From positions 1-35,535 of the forward strand of contig CALISK010000200.1 in NCBI GenBank assembly GCA_938041625.1: DNA of 35,535 nucleotides. The letters run 5' to 3'. This stretch comes from an uncultured Tenacibaculum sp. (GTDB taxonomy: Bacteria > Bacteroidota > Bacteroidia > Flavobacteriales > Flavobacteriaceae). This document shows, piece after piece, positions 1 to 9,113 of the stretch. Each line of letters opens with the position of its first letter. Within the stretch, counting starts at the first letter, position 1. Position numbers and translations under genes: made by a program. The notes beneath the pieces were generated by a model, which made no database searches, had not been told where the DNA came from, and saw only the letters and a program-made list of their open reading frames with translations.

Positions 1-1
1 C

Positions 2-62
2 GCTAAATATAAAATTTGGCGTTTATAGAAGAAAAGATAAAAGCAAAATATTTATATTTAGC
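2..62. repeat. 12-bp perfect inverted repeat (gctaaatataaa 2-13 / tttatatttagc 51-62)
   Basis: Arms read directly; 37-nt spacer; followed by acaatagtgc (79-88), a near match to the ACAATGGC motif seen at other boundaries. Confidence 0.6.
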
Positions 63-120
63 TAAGTAATAAACCGAAACAATAGTGCTTATCACCTGCC
101 CTACGTTTCTTATACTTAAC

Positions 121-847
121 GTTGGCAATAAGCTCAAAAAAGAATGAATGAGACTAAAAAATCAGAAACAAAAGACTTTCTTGAATCAATACCTAATGAA
201 TTTAGAGTAATTGAAGATAAAATCAATTCAAAAGTTCTTGATGAATATCATGAAATAGCTAATGATATAGAAAATAAAAATCATATTGAAATTTCTAAAA
301 ATCAATGGACAGAATTGAAATCCCAAAAAGCTTTAAAAGAACTATTAGTTTATTTGTCAGAAATTGGAGATGTAAAAAGTTATAGAAAAATAGAAGAAAT
401 TACAAAAAATGGAAAACCTGAGATTATAGAATTCTCATACGTAGCATTAAAATTTGCTAGATTAAATTTAGAAAACAACTTATCTGATGAACCAATAGGA
501 TGTATTTCAACCGAATTAGGAGGAAAAGGGAACAAATTGAGACATTATTTTGTTGTGAAATCAAAAGATAAAATTATACAGAATAAGGAATCAAAGATAA
601 TTAATGAGCTTAAAAACATTTGTAATGAGAACGATTCTGAACTTGAAGAAATTGAAAATAACGGCAAATATATCTTAGTTAAGATTTTAATTTCAATGGA
701 TTATGCTGTTGGAAATATAATTGATAAATTAACTAGTAAATGTTTGTTCTTGGATAGAGAATATATTTGCAACAATGTGGAAAAACCTAAAAAGGAATTC
801 ATTGAAAAATGGATAGATAACAAACTAGAATAAAACCTATTGCCAAC
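121..847. repeat. Cassette-like unit: inverted repeat gttggcaata (121-130) / tattgccaac (838-847) closely bracketing one ORF
   Basis: 10-bp perfect inverted repeat immediately outside ORF 144-833; followed by acaatggc (846-853). Confidence 0.65.
144..833 (+). CDS. hypothetical protein, 229 aa, cassette cargo
   Basis: Complete ORF, charged soluble protein, no recognised family; tightly bracketed by inverted repeats. Confidence 0.75.
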   Translation: MNETKKSETKDFLESIPNEFRVIEDKINSKVLDEYHEIANDIENKNHIEISKNQWTELKSQKALKELLVYLSEIGDVKSYRKIEEITKNGKPEIIEFSYVALKFARLNLENNLSDEPIGCISTELGGKGNKLRHYFVVKSKDKIIQNKESKIINELKNICNENDSELEEIENNGKYILVKILISMDYAVGNIIDKLTSKCLFLDREYICNNVEKPKKEFIEKWIDNKLE

Positions 848-857
848 AATGGCAGCC

Positions 858-1041
858 GTTGCACAACCCCATAACTTAACAAAAAACAACTTTAAATAAG
901 CCTTTTCAAGAGGATTGTTCTTTTAATAATCATAAACTGTTTTTTCTCTTGATATATTTTAATGCCTTGCATAATTAAAAATAAGAAACCTATTAAATCT
1001 GAACTCTATTCTAATCTTATTTTTTTGTTAACTTGTGCAAC
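858..1041. repeat. ORF-less cassette-like unit: inverted repeat gttgcacaa (858-866) / ttgtgcaac (1033-1041)
   Basis: 9-bp perfect inverted repeat, no convincing ORF inside; followed by acaatggc (1046-1053). Confidence 0.5.
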
Positions 1042-1195
1042 AGACACAATGGCTATAATTAATTGCTAGGTCTGAGTTACTTCAAAATAATCCTTCAGAT
1101 GATTCCTTTTGCTAATTTTTATTTATTAAATTTAATGCTTCACAATGCAATCAAACATACACAAACACTTTGATACCCCCAAAAAACATACAGCT

Positions 1196-2878
1196 ATGAA
1201 AAAATATTTTCTATTATTATTTCTTTTATTTTTTTCAATATATTCTTTTGGACAGATAAAAGAAAGTCAGAAAATAGATAGTGTTTTTGCCAAATGGAAT
1301 AATAAATATGCTCCAGGTTGTACCATAGGCATTATAAAAGATCATAAATTAATTTATACTAAAGGTTATGGATTAGCCAATATGGAATATAATATTCCAA
1401 ACTCAGAATCTTCAGTATTTAGGATTGCATCAACTTCCAAGCAATTTACAGCTGCATGTATTTTACTTCTTGTAGAAAAAGATAAATTAAGTCTTGATAA
1501 CAATTTGAAAAAAATATTTCCAGAATTTCCCGAATATGCTAAAAAAATTAAAATTAGACATTTACTAAATCATACGAGTGGTATTAGAGATTACTTACAA
1601 ATTGCTTATTTAAAAGGATTAAATGATGATGACTATTATACTGATGACAATGTTATGAAATGGTTAGTAAATCAATCTAATTTGAACTTTGTCTCTGGGG
1701 AGGAATATTTATACAGTAATTCTGGTTATTGGCTTCTTGGTCAAATTGTAAAAAAGATAGCAGGGATAAACATTGCTGAATTTGCAAGGAAAGAAATATT
1801 TATCCCCCTTGGAATGAATAATACACATTTTCATAATGACCATACACAAATAGTGAAAAATAGAGCGTCTGGATATGTTCTAGATAATAATGGTAATTAT
1901 AAAATTAGCATGACAACTTTAGATATGATTGGTGATGGAGGTATATTCACGACTATTAATGATATAAAAAAATGGGATGATTCCTATTATAAATCTAAGA
2001 TTTTAAGTAGAGAGTTCTGGAATATGATGACAGAACAAGGTATCTTAAATAATGGTAAAATTATTGACTATGCTTCTGGATTAAGGATAAGTAAATATAA
2101 AGGATTAAAAACTATCAAACATGGAGGGGGCTTCGTTGGTTTTAGAGCAGAATTATTACGCTTTCCTGATCAAAAATTATCGATAGCAATATTTGCCAAC
2201 AGAGACGATATCAATCCATCAAGTATAGCTTATAAAATCGCTGATATATTGTTGAAAGATAAATTTACTGAAAACATTTTTAAGAGAGATAAAAAAAATA
2301 AGATTGATAATCCAGAAGGTAAATTTAAACTAAGTCAATTATCAGGTGATTATGAATTAAGCCCAGGTTTTATTGCTAAGTTCTTTATTAAGAACGACTC
2401 TTTAAAATTGTTTCAACGTTGGGATAAATCAAATCATGATCTTAAGAGATTAAGTAACAATATATTTCAAATATCAGGAAATGAATATGTGAGTTTTTCA
2501 TTTTCTAATTTAGAAAATGGTTTCACACAGACACTTAAAGTTATGGAAGGTAGTAGAAAGACAATAACCACAACAAGAAAAAAGGAGATTGACATTACTA
2601 GAATTAATTTAAAAGACTATTTAGGCGTTTATTATAGTAAAGAATTAGATGTGAATTATAGTTTTGAAATAGAAAACCAAACTTTAGTTCTTAGAATTGA
2701 GAATAAAAAATCAACTATTAAGTCTACTATTAATAACATAGATGAATTTTCAACTAATTTAGGTTTAGTAAGATTTAAAAGAAAAAATAGCCTGATTTAT
2801 GGTTTAGAGTTAGATTCAGGAAGAGTTATAAATTTGATATTTAAAAAAATAACTGATACTAACAAAAACTATAATTAA
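1196..2878 (+). CDS. serine hydrolase, beta-lactamase class C / penicillin-binding-like family, exported
   Basis: Signal peptide MKKYFLLLFLLFFSIYSFGQ; SxxK in FRIASTSKQFTAAC; YSNSGYWLLG (YxN motif); HGGGFVGF (HxG-like motif). The ORF track starts at 1145, but ATG at 1196 begins the signal peptide. Confidence 0.9.
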   Translation: MKKYFLLLFLLFFSIYSFGQIKESQKIDSVFAKWNNKYAPGCTIGIIKDHKLIYTKGYGLANMEYNIPNSESSVFRIASTSKQFTAACILLLVEKDKLSLDNNLKKIFPEFPEYAKKIKIRHLLNHTSGIRDYLQIAYLKGLNDDDYYTDDNVMKWLVNQSNLNFVSGEEYLYSNSGYWLLGQIVKKIAGINIAEFARKEIFIPLGMNNTHFHNDHTQIVKNRASGYVLDNNGNYKISMTTLDMIGDGGIFTTINDIKKWDDSYYKSKILSREFWNMMTEQGILNNGKIIDYASGLRISKYKGLKTIKHGGGFVGFRAELLRFPDQKLSIAIFANRDDINPSSIAYKIADILLKDKFTENIFKRDKKNKIDNPEGKFKLSQLSGDYELSPGFIAKFFIKNDSLKLFQRWDKSNHDLKRLSNNIFQISGNEYVSFSFSNLENGFTQTLKVMEGSRKTITTTRKKEIDITRINLKDYLGVYYSKELDVNYSFEIENQTLVLRIENKKSTIKSTINNIDEFSTNLGLVRFKRKNSLIYGLELDSGRVINLIFKKITDTNKNYN

Positions 2879-2985
2879 AATAAAAAGTTTTGGCTCAGGG
2901 CTTAATCCGAAATTAAATGCAAATTTAATTCTGTACTAATCATAGTCAAAATATTGTCATACATTAAAAAAGCTCCGGTAAATAA

Positions 2986-3519
2986 ATGTTTTTAGGATTT
3001 CAATTACTTTTTTTACTTCTAATTTCTCCTTTTATAATTGGAATATTTCTTTACGGAATTAAAAGGAAAACGGAATTTATGGGAAAGGCAATTTTAACTT
3101 TTTATGCATTCGGAATTAGCTTTATTATAATAATGTTAATTATTGGTATTCTCGGAAAAAAGAAAGTATTAGAAAAATCCGATTTTTATGGAGAATATAC
3201 GATTGACCGAAATTACTTTTCTGGAAAGCAAGCAGATTGGCAATACAATAACTTCCGATTTGAAATTAAAGAAAATGATTCTATGTACTTTTACGTAACA
3301 GACGGAGAAATAATAAACGAAACCTATAAAGGGACAATATCAACTCTTGTACCATACAAGTCAGCAAGACTTGTAATAGAGATGAAAAATCCAAATCATC
3401 ATATTTTGACATCAAACCCAACAATTTATAGAGAAGCTTGGGGCTTCTTTATGGTTTTTAAATCTCCTAAGTTTAATAATATGTATTTTAGGAAAGCAGA
3501 ATGGAAAATAATAGAATGA
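2986..3519 (+). CDS. hypothetical membrane protein, 177 aa
   Basis: Two N-terminal hydrophobic segments, then a beta-rich soluble domain; followed by gaacaatggc. Confidence 0.75.
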   Translation: MFLGFQLLFLLLISPFIIGIFLYGIKRKTEFMGKAILTFYAFGISFIIIMLIIGILGKKKVLEKSDFYGEYTIDRNYFSGKQADWQYNNFRFEIKENDSMYFYVTDGEIINETYKGTISTLVPYKSARLVIEMKNPNHHILTSNPTIYREAWGFFMVFKSPKFNNMYFRKAEWKIIE

Positions 3520-3724
3520 AAATAAAAACACTAGGCGGAACAATGGCAGTAAGGTTGATCCTTATTTAAAAATTAAAGTTTCACGTTGGCTTATATAAAA
3601 AAATCATAAAGACTTATCCTATTACAAATCGTATCGTAATTCATGAAATAAACACGAATTAATTCGAATACTTTCTAAAAATATTAATTGGAATAATACC
3701 GATTTAGGTATATAATTTAACTTG

Positions 3725-3809
3725 GTCAGTTAAAGTAGAGTGATGTTTTATAGGGATTATTTTATAGTCACAAGAACTATTACTTACATACTGCCTCTAC
3801 TCAACTGAC
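3725..3809. repeat. Imperfect inverted repeat (gtcagttaaagtagag / ctctactcaactgac)
   Basis: 7 + 7 complementary bases interrupted by a small asymmetry; lies in a non-coding gap of about 730 bp. Confidence 0.45.
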
Positions 3810-4247
3810 AATGTACTTTGTTTATACATAACCACACACTCCCCGTATGATTAAGTAAACAAAATTATTAGCTAAAGCATTATCAAAAAACTTTTTTAAT
3901 AACTTATTGCTATATAAAAAAACTTACATATCAAATGTATTCATTTTAAAAACACAACGTTTTTTTCAAGTGTTAAAAAAAACTTAAAATAATCTTAAAA
4001 AAGATAAATCAAATCACTGAATTACAACACATTAAAAACATTGATAAATGACAAAAAAGTATACATTTTTGTTCTTTTTAACACTAATTATCTATTAAAA
4101 ATAAGTTTACTGAAGTACAAAAGATAAATTCTATTTGCTTAACAAAAAGAAAACAATGAGTTATATTATTTTCTCCTCGCTTTTTCTTTAAAGCTTTTAA
4201 ACCGATACATTACATTCAAAATTTAAACTAGACAATTCTTTAAATTA

Positions 4248-6581
4248 TTAATTAGAATCATACAATCTAAAAAAGCTACATTTACTTCTTATTTTTTGAT
4301 AAAACTTGGTGGTATTATATTTTGTTTTTAAAGCTTTAAATCCTTCTTTTTTATGTTTCTTATAATCACCTCCATCATAATCACTCCATCGATCTTTATA
4401 TATATTATTATAGTAATCGTTTAATTCACATTTCGCTATCATATAAGAACAACGCGCATTTAATTCATTATCTGAAGATAAAGCAATTGTTTCTTTATAA
4501 TATGCCATCGCTTTATTTGCTAGTCCATTATAGGTGTTTGGGTACCCTCCATAAGGAAAACTGTACGTCTTTTTCTTTTCTATTACCTCAGAAATATCAG
4601 GTCTTTTTTCTCCGAAATAATAATTATACCAATAAGCCCCATCATATACTACAGTTCTATAATATCCTGTATTAGATACGTTAAAAAAATAATTACCCAA
4701 TAAGTATAATGCTAATTTTCGTTGCCATTTTTTGGCTTCTTTATTTTGTGATAATTCTTCTAATTTTTGAAGGTTTAAAAGAAGATTATACTTATTCATT
4801 TTGGTGTTTAAAAACGAAAATACATCTGCTTTATATACTTCATCTTCCATTACATATCCATCATCACAACCAAAGCATTCTATGATATTATTACTAAAAA
4901 TCGTTGCTGGTATTTCTTTAGAAACATCATAGTTTTCATAGTAAGGCAATGCTTTATTAAAATTACCACTCCTAAAGTAGATATCTCCTTTGGCTGCCTT
5001 CATTAGCTTAACTAACTTTGTTTCTATATAACCTTTATTCGTTAACCTTTTTAACAATAACTTTTCAAAGCCACTTTTATTTTTCTTTTTTACAAAACGA
5101 GTTAGTTCATCAACTAATTTATGAGATGGAGTTCCTTCAATATTTTCTAAATAATTATGTAATAAATAAGATTGTGCTATTTTATCTTCTTTTAAATACA
5201 AATGACTTAATTGTTCTATGATAATATTTTTTAAGCTACACCCTAATCTTTCATCTATAATATCGGTATAGTTACATTGATCTAATACAGCAATGCTTTC
5301 TGCATCTTTTGAAAATAATTTAGTTAACCAAACATCATTTTCTTGAGTAATGTTTTGCCAAGAAAACACTTCAAATAGTACTGCTAAATTTTCTTTTTGT
5401 TTTTTAAACTTTTTTGAAGTTATTAATTTTAATTTGCTCTTAGCTTCTCCTATATTCTCTTTTAAAAACAGAACATAAGCTTCTGTTAACTTCCAAAACT
5501 CAATGTTGTGTTTGTTATTTATTTTTCTAATGATGAATCTTAACAACTCATTTAGTTTGCCATTTGTTTCTGCTTCCTTTTGAAATATATTCTTTCTAAA
5601 ATTAACACCTAAAATAGTTCTCTCTAAATTATTAAGAATACGAATAGCTAATAATTCTTGTTTATCTTCTGCAATACCTAACTCCGTAATCTTTTTTAAA
5701 TCTTGCATCGTATCAGAGAAACTTCGTAATCCAGTTATAAAAATTTGATTTGCTTTTTCTTCATTTGTTTTCAATAATGATTTTCCTTCTGCTTTTTTAT
5801 AAGTACAGAATTTATAACTTACAAAAGCAGATTGTTTTTTATCAATACTTTTATCAAAAACATTCAAGAAAGTATATGCAGCTTTTTCATATTGTTTTGT
5901 TTTATAATAGCACCCTCCTACTTGATCTAATATATAATAATAGATCTCATTTTTAAATTTGAACGATTCTTTCTCGTTCTCAAAAAAATCTAATGCTAGT
6001 TTAAAACGATGATTATATCTGTATAAACGAATTAATTGATATGCATAACGTTGTTTTAAGCCTTTATTTTTCTCTTTGTTATATAATTTTAATCCTTCAT
6101 TTATAAGCTGTGGTGCATTTTCTTTTCTTCCTTTTATCAACTTATCATAATCCCAATAATATCTGCTATTATTAACAGTTACTTTTTCTGTAGATTTTGC
6201 AAATTTTAAATATCTGATTGCAGCAGATTCTTTTTCCTTGTTACTCTTTAATAGTTGAAATTTTTCCTCTTTACCATAGATTACTTCAACTAAAATTTCT
6301 ATTGAATATTTTTCATTAAAAAATTGATACCATAATTGAATGTTCTCACTATCCTTAGGTTGTAAACTTTTATAAAAAGGACTTTGGTCTGTTCTTAAAA
6401 AAGGATAGAATGCTTTTTGAGATATGTTTTCTTGGTTGAATAAATTATAGTAATAATAATCTGAATCGTAAGATCCTCCACAAAAATAAATAGGCTCATT
6501 TGCATATAAATTACTTACTGATAACTTAAAAAATACGATTATAAACAATAGGTATTTCTTAAAAAAAAATAGCTTTCTCAT
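4248..6581 (-). CDS. exported 777-aa protein with TPR-like helical repeats
   Basis: Signal peptide; repeated helical segments (e.g. EKAAYTFLNVFDKSIDKKQSA, FNKALPYYENYDVSKE); 4-nt overlap with the upstream gene. Confidence 0.8.
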   Translation of the reverse strand: MRKLFFFKKYLLFIIVFFKLSVSNLYANEPIYFCGGSYDSDYYYYNLFNQENISQKAFYPFLRTDQSPFYKSLQPKDSENIQLWYQFFNEKYSIEILVEVIYGKEEKFQLLKSNKEKESAAIRYLKFAKSTEKVTVNNSRYYWDYDKLIKGRKENAPQLINEGLKLYNKEKNKGLKQRYAYQLIRLYRYNHRFKLALDFFENEKESFKFKNEIYYYILDQVGGCYYKTKQYEKAAYTFLNVFDKSIDKKQSAFVSYKFCTYKKAEGKSLLKTNEEKANQIFITGLRSFSDTMQDLKKITELGIAEDKQELLAIRILNNLERTILGVNFRKNIFQKEAETNGKLNELLRFIIRKINNKHNIEFWKLTEAYVLFLKENIGEAKSKLKLITSKKFKKQKENLAVLFEVFSWQNITQENDVWLTKLFSKDAESIAVLDQCNYTDIIDERLGCSLKNIIIEQLSHLYLKEDKIAQSYLLHNYLENIEGTPSHKLVDELTRFVKKKNKSGFEKLLLKRLTNKGYIETKLVKLMKAAKGDIYFRSGNFNKALPYYENYDVSKEIPATIFSNNIIECFGCDDGYVMEDEVYKADVFSFLNTKMNKYNLLLNLQKLEELSQNKEAKKWQRKLALYLLGNYFFNVSNTGYYRTVVYDGAYWYNYYFGEKRPDISEVIEKKKTYSFPYGGYPNTYNGLANKAMAYYKETIALSSDNELNARCSYMIAKCELNDYYNNIYKDRWSDYDGGDYKKHKKEGFKALKTKYNTTKFYQKIRSKCSFFRLYDSN

Positions 6582-7579
6582 TTCAATTTATGTATAAGTT
6601 CTTTAAATTTATTTTCTTGTAATTCTATTTCGTCTAAGTGATACAAAATAGTATTTCTAATATTTAATTTACTGTTTTTTACAATTTCGTTACTCTTTAT
6701 AATTTCTTCTAAATTACTTTTTTCTAATTTTAATAAAAAGTCTTTGTATAGATATTGACCTTTATAAAGTTTCTTTTTTATTACTTTATATATATTAGTA
6801 CTTATTTTTTTAAAATGAAGTGTATCTTTTTCAAAATCATCTACAATTACACGATTAATTAATCGTATTCTCTTTTCTTTATTCTTTATAACTACCTGAG
6901 AAAATAAAGGCAATGCAACATCTAAAGTAAGCGGATACTTAGCTTCTTTATGTATATACTGTTTTACAACTTTATGATTCAAAATTGAATTTTCCTTAAA
7001 ATCACTTAAATCACCCACATTATACAACATTAAAACACCATAATCAACAGGTGGTACTCCTGTATTTTTTCTATATTTAATTTGATGTAATCGTATGGTA
7101 GCACTCGTTTTAACTTTCCGATTTAATAATTCTAAAAATTGAAAGTATTTTTCTTTTGTAGTACCAGACCAATCACAATCGATTTGAATTTCTTTTGCGT
7201 TTTTATTAAAATATCGATGGTGTATTTGTTGTACTAATTTTTCTGTTTTTTCTACTAATTTTTCAATAGAAATTTCTTTATTTTTAAACACAGTGTTTCT
7301 AATAAAAACAACCGGAATTATTGTTCTTTTTTTAAAGGCCTCATCTATATTTTGAATAACTGCTACCGGATGAGATGTGTTTTCTGTTAATACAATATCA
7401 AAATAATGTATAAACGTTTTCTCTTTATCTGTTACTTCTAATGCTTCCTTTTCTTTATTTGTTAAAGTAGCATCAATTTTCCAATGATAAAACTGAATTT
7501 TTGCCTTTTCTTTATGTTCTTTTTCACATGAAAAAAATACAATAATAATGATTACTAAGCTTATTAATTTAGAGTTCAT
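6578..7579 (-). CDS. lipoprotein, TIM-barrel glycosidase-like (possibly DUF3142-like)
   Basis: Lipobox VFFSCEK; motifs IQIDCDWSG, ATIRLHQIKYR, GVPPVDYGVLMLYNVG; ATGA overlap with the downstream gene. Confidence 0.75.
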   Translation of the reverse strand: MNSKLISLVIIIIVFFSCEKEHKEKAKIQFYHWKIDATLTNKEKEALEVTDKEKTFIHYFDIVLTENTSHPVAVIQNIDEAFKKRTIIPVVFIRNTVFKNKEISIEKLVEKTEKLVQQIHHRYFNKNAKEIQIDCDWSGTTKEKYFQFLELLNRKVKTSATIRLHQIKYRKNTGVPPVDYGVLMLYNVGDLSDFKENSILNHKVVKQYIHKEAKYPLTLDVALPLFSQVVIKNKEKRIRLINRVIVDDFEKDTLHFKKISTNIYKVIKKKLYKGQYLYKDFLLKLEKSNLEEIIKSNEIVKNSKLNIRNTILYHLDEIELQENKFKELIHKLK

Positions 7580-7616
7580 TAAATATGATACTTTGTGTAA
7601 TTTTGTTTTACAAATT

Positions 7617-8066
7617 TTATTCTATAATTTTTATATACTTGGGCTCCATTTCTAAAAAACCAACTAGAACATAACATTTCAACAAGATAGATAGGTATGT
7701 AATCTCCCATTCTATCTTATCATTTTTTATGATCCCAATTGTCATTCCGTCAAGTTTAAATTCGGAATCAATTTTTTCAATTACAGCTTTTTCTACATTC
7801 CCTTCAAATTCTTCTTTTAAAAAAGGAAGAATTATTTTCTCATTAATCTCTATATATTCTATATTTAGTTTGTTAAAAAACTTCTTTTGCTCTTTTGTTG
7901 GGCCATTTTCATTTGCAGTAATATCAATTCCTATATATTCTCCTTGAAACTTCACCTCTCCATAATAAAAGTTTTCAGATTCATCTTTAGATGTTTTATA
8001 TGCTAATGCTCCAAATATATCATCTATAAACTTTCGTTTTTTCCTAAAGAAATTTAATATTTTCAT
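7617..8066 (-). CDS. small cytosolic protein, 149 aa, immunity-like
   Basis: Complete ORF in a tightly packed minus-strand cluster; acidic, no signal peptide. Confidence 0.7.
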   Translation of the reverse strand: MKILNFFRKKRKFIDDIFGALAYKTSKDESENFYYGEVKFQGEYIGIDITANENGPTKEQKKFFNKLNIEYIEINEKIILPFLKEEFEGNVEKAVIEKIDSEFKLDGMTIGIIKNDKIEWEITYLSILLKCYVLVGFLEMEPKYIKIIE

Positions 8067-8112
8067 TCTAAACTTTAATTTCTAATTATAAAACACCTCA
8101 ACTGATTAAAAA

Positions 8113-8586
8113 TTATAACTTCTTTACAAACAACTCTTTTAATTTTTTTGATTCAACAATCTCTTCTTCTAAGGCATTTGCATTTTCTTCACTTCCTTGT
8201 TTTTTGGGCCAAATGTGAAAACCTCCTCTTATTTTATCTTTAAATACTTCTTTTAATTTTTGTATCATTTCTGGTGAAAACTGCTTACTTAAATCTGTTA
8301 AGTCTTCCCACATTCCCCAAATACCATTCTCATCTGCATCTCCTTTGTAATATATTTGATGTGTAGGATATGTTTTCATCATTCGTATCTTAAAACTATT
8401 TAAATCATAATCTCCTTTCCATGTAAAAGGAGCTACATCATCTGTACCCGAACCCGATATTTTACCTTCTTTAAACGTTAACTCTATAAACATTTTATGT
8501 TGCGCCGGTGTATCATTATAACAATAAAAACCTTCCCATTCTCCGCTAGGTAAAAACTGATGTGTTTCTAAATCTTCTTTTTTCAT
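8113..8586 (-). CDS. hypothetical protein, 157 aa, probable beta-barrel (lipocalin-like)
   Basis: Alternating beta pattern WEGFYCYNDTPAQHKMFIELTFKEGKISGSGTDDVAPFTWKGDYD. Confidence 0.75.
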   Translation of the reverse strand: MKKEDLETHQFLPSGEWEGFYCYNDTPAQHKMFIELTFKEGKISGSGTDDVAPFTWKGDYDLNSFKIRMMKTYPTHQIYYKGDADENGIWGMWEDLTDLSKQFSPEMIQKLKEVFKDKIRGGFHIWPKKQGSEENANALEEEIVESKKLKELFVKKL

Positions 8587-8595
8587 GATTACTTC

Positions 8596-9063
8596 TCAAT
8601 TTATTTTTTTCAAAAATATTTTATTCTTTTTCTTAACTATTTTAAATTTTAAGTTTATAAAATCATCATTATCAAAACTACTATCATTTAATTTGTTTCT
8701 GCTTTTTTTATAATTAAAAATAAAAATATTTTCTTTGCTAATAATATATTTCATTCCAAAAATACTTGATTCAAACAAAGCGTTTAAACAAGAGCCTGTA
8801 TTCATATTAAAACTGTCAAAATACTTTTCATCATAAAAACAAACTATATTTTCATCTGTTAAACTATTTAGTTTTTTTTCATTTTTTATTGCTGTTAATT
8901 TATATTCTTTAATACTTGGATTTAAACCTAATATTTTATTAATAACCCATGTTTTATTTTCTAGCTCTTGTTTTAAAGAAATCAGTGCTTTTTCTGTTAA
9001 TTGCCCTGCTATATTTTCACATAACAAAAAAAACATTAAATATATAATATAGTTACTTTTCAT
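8596..9063 (-). CDS. exported hypothetical protein, 155 aa
   Basis: N-terminal signal-like segment ending near ENIAGQ; lipocalin-like length. Confidence 0.7.
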   Translation of the reverse strand: MKSNYIIYLMFFLLCENIAGQLTEKALISLKQELENKTWVINKILGLNPSIKEYKLTAIKNEKKLNSLTDENIVCFYDEKYFDSFNMNTGSCLNALFESSIFGMKYIISKENIFIFNYKKSRNKLNDSSFDNDDFINLKFKIVKKKNKIFLKKIN

Positions 9064-9113
9064 CTTAAGAAAGTTTAGTAATTAATTGACGATCTAGTCT
9101 CTAAATTATTACT

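Noticed and set aside
701-889. 62-aa minus-strand ORF overlapping the first cassette gene end
   Set aside because: Antisense to a better ORF and its boundary repeat; no coding features.
4487-5956. Three short + strand ORFs (4487-4675, 5018-5221, 5750-5956)
   Set aside because: Antisense shadows of the 777-aa gene; F/L/Y-rich composition typical of AT-rich antisense frames.
7729-7947. 72-aa + ORF
   Set aside because: Antisense to the 149-aa gene; low-complexity F/S/I composition.
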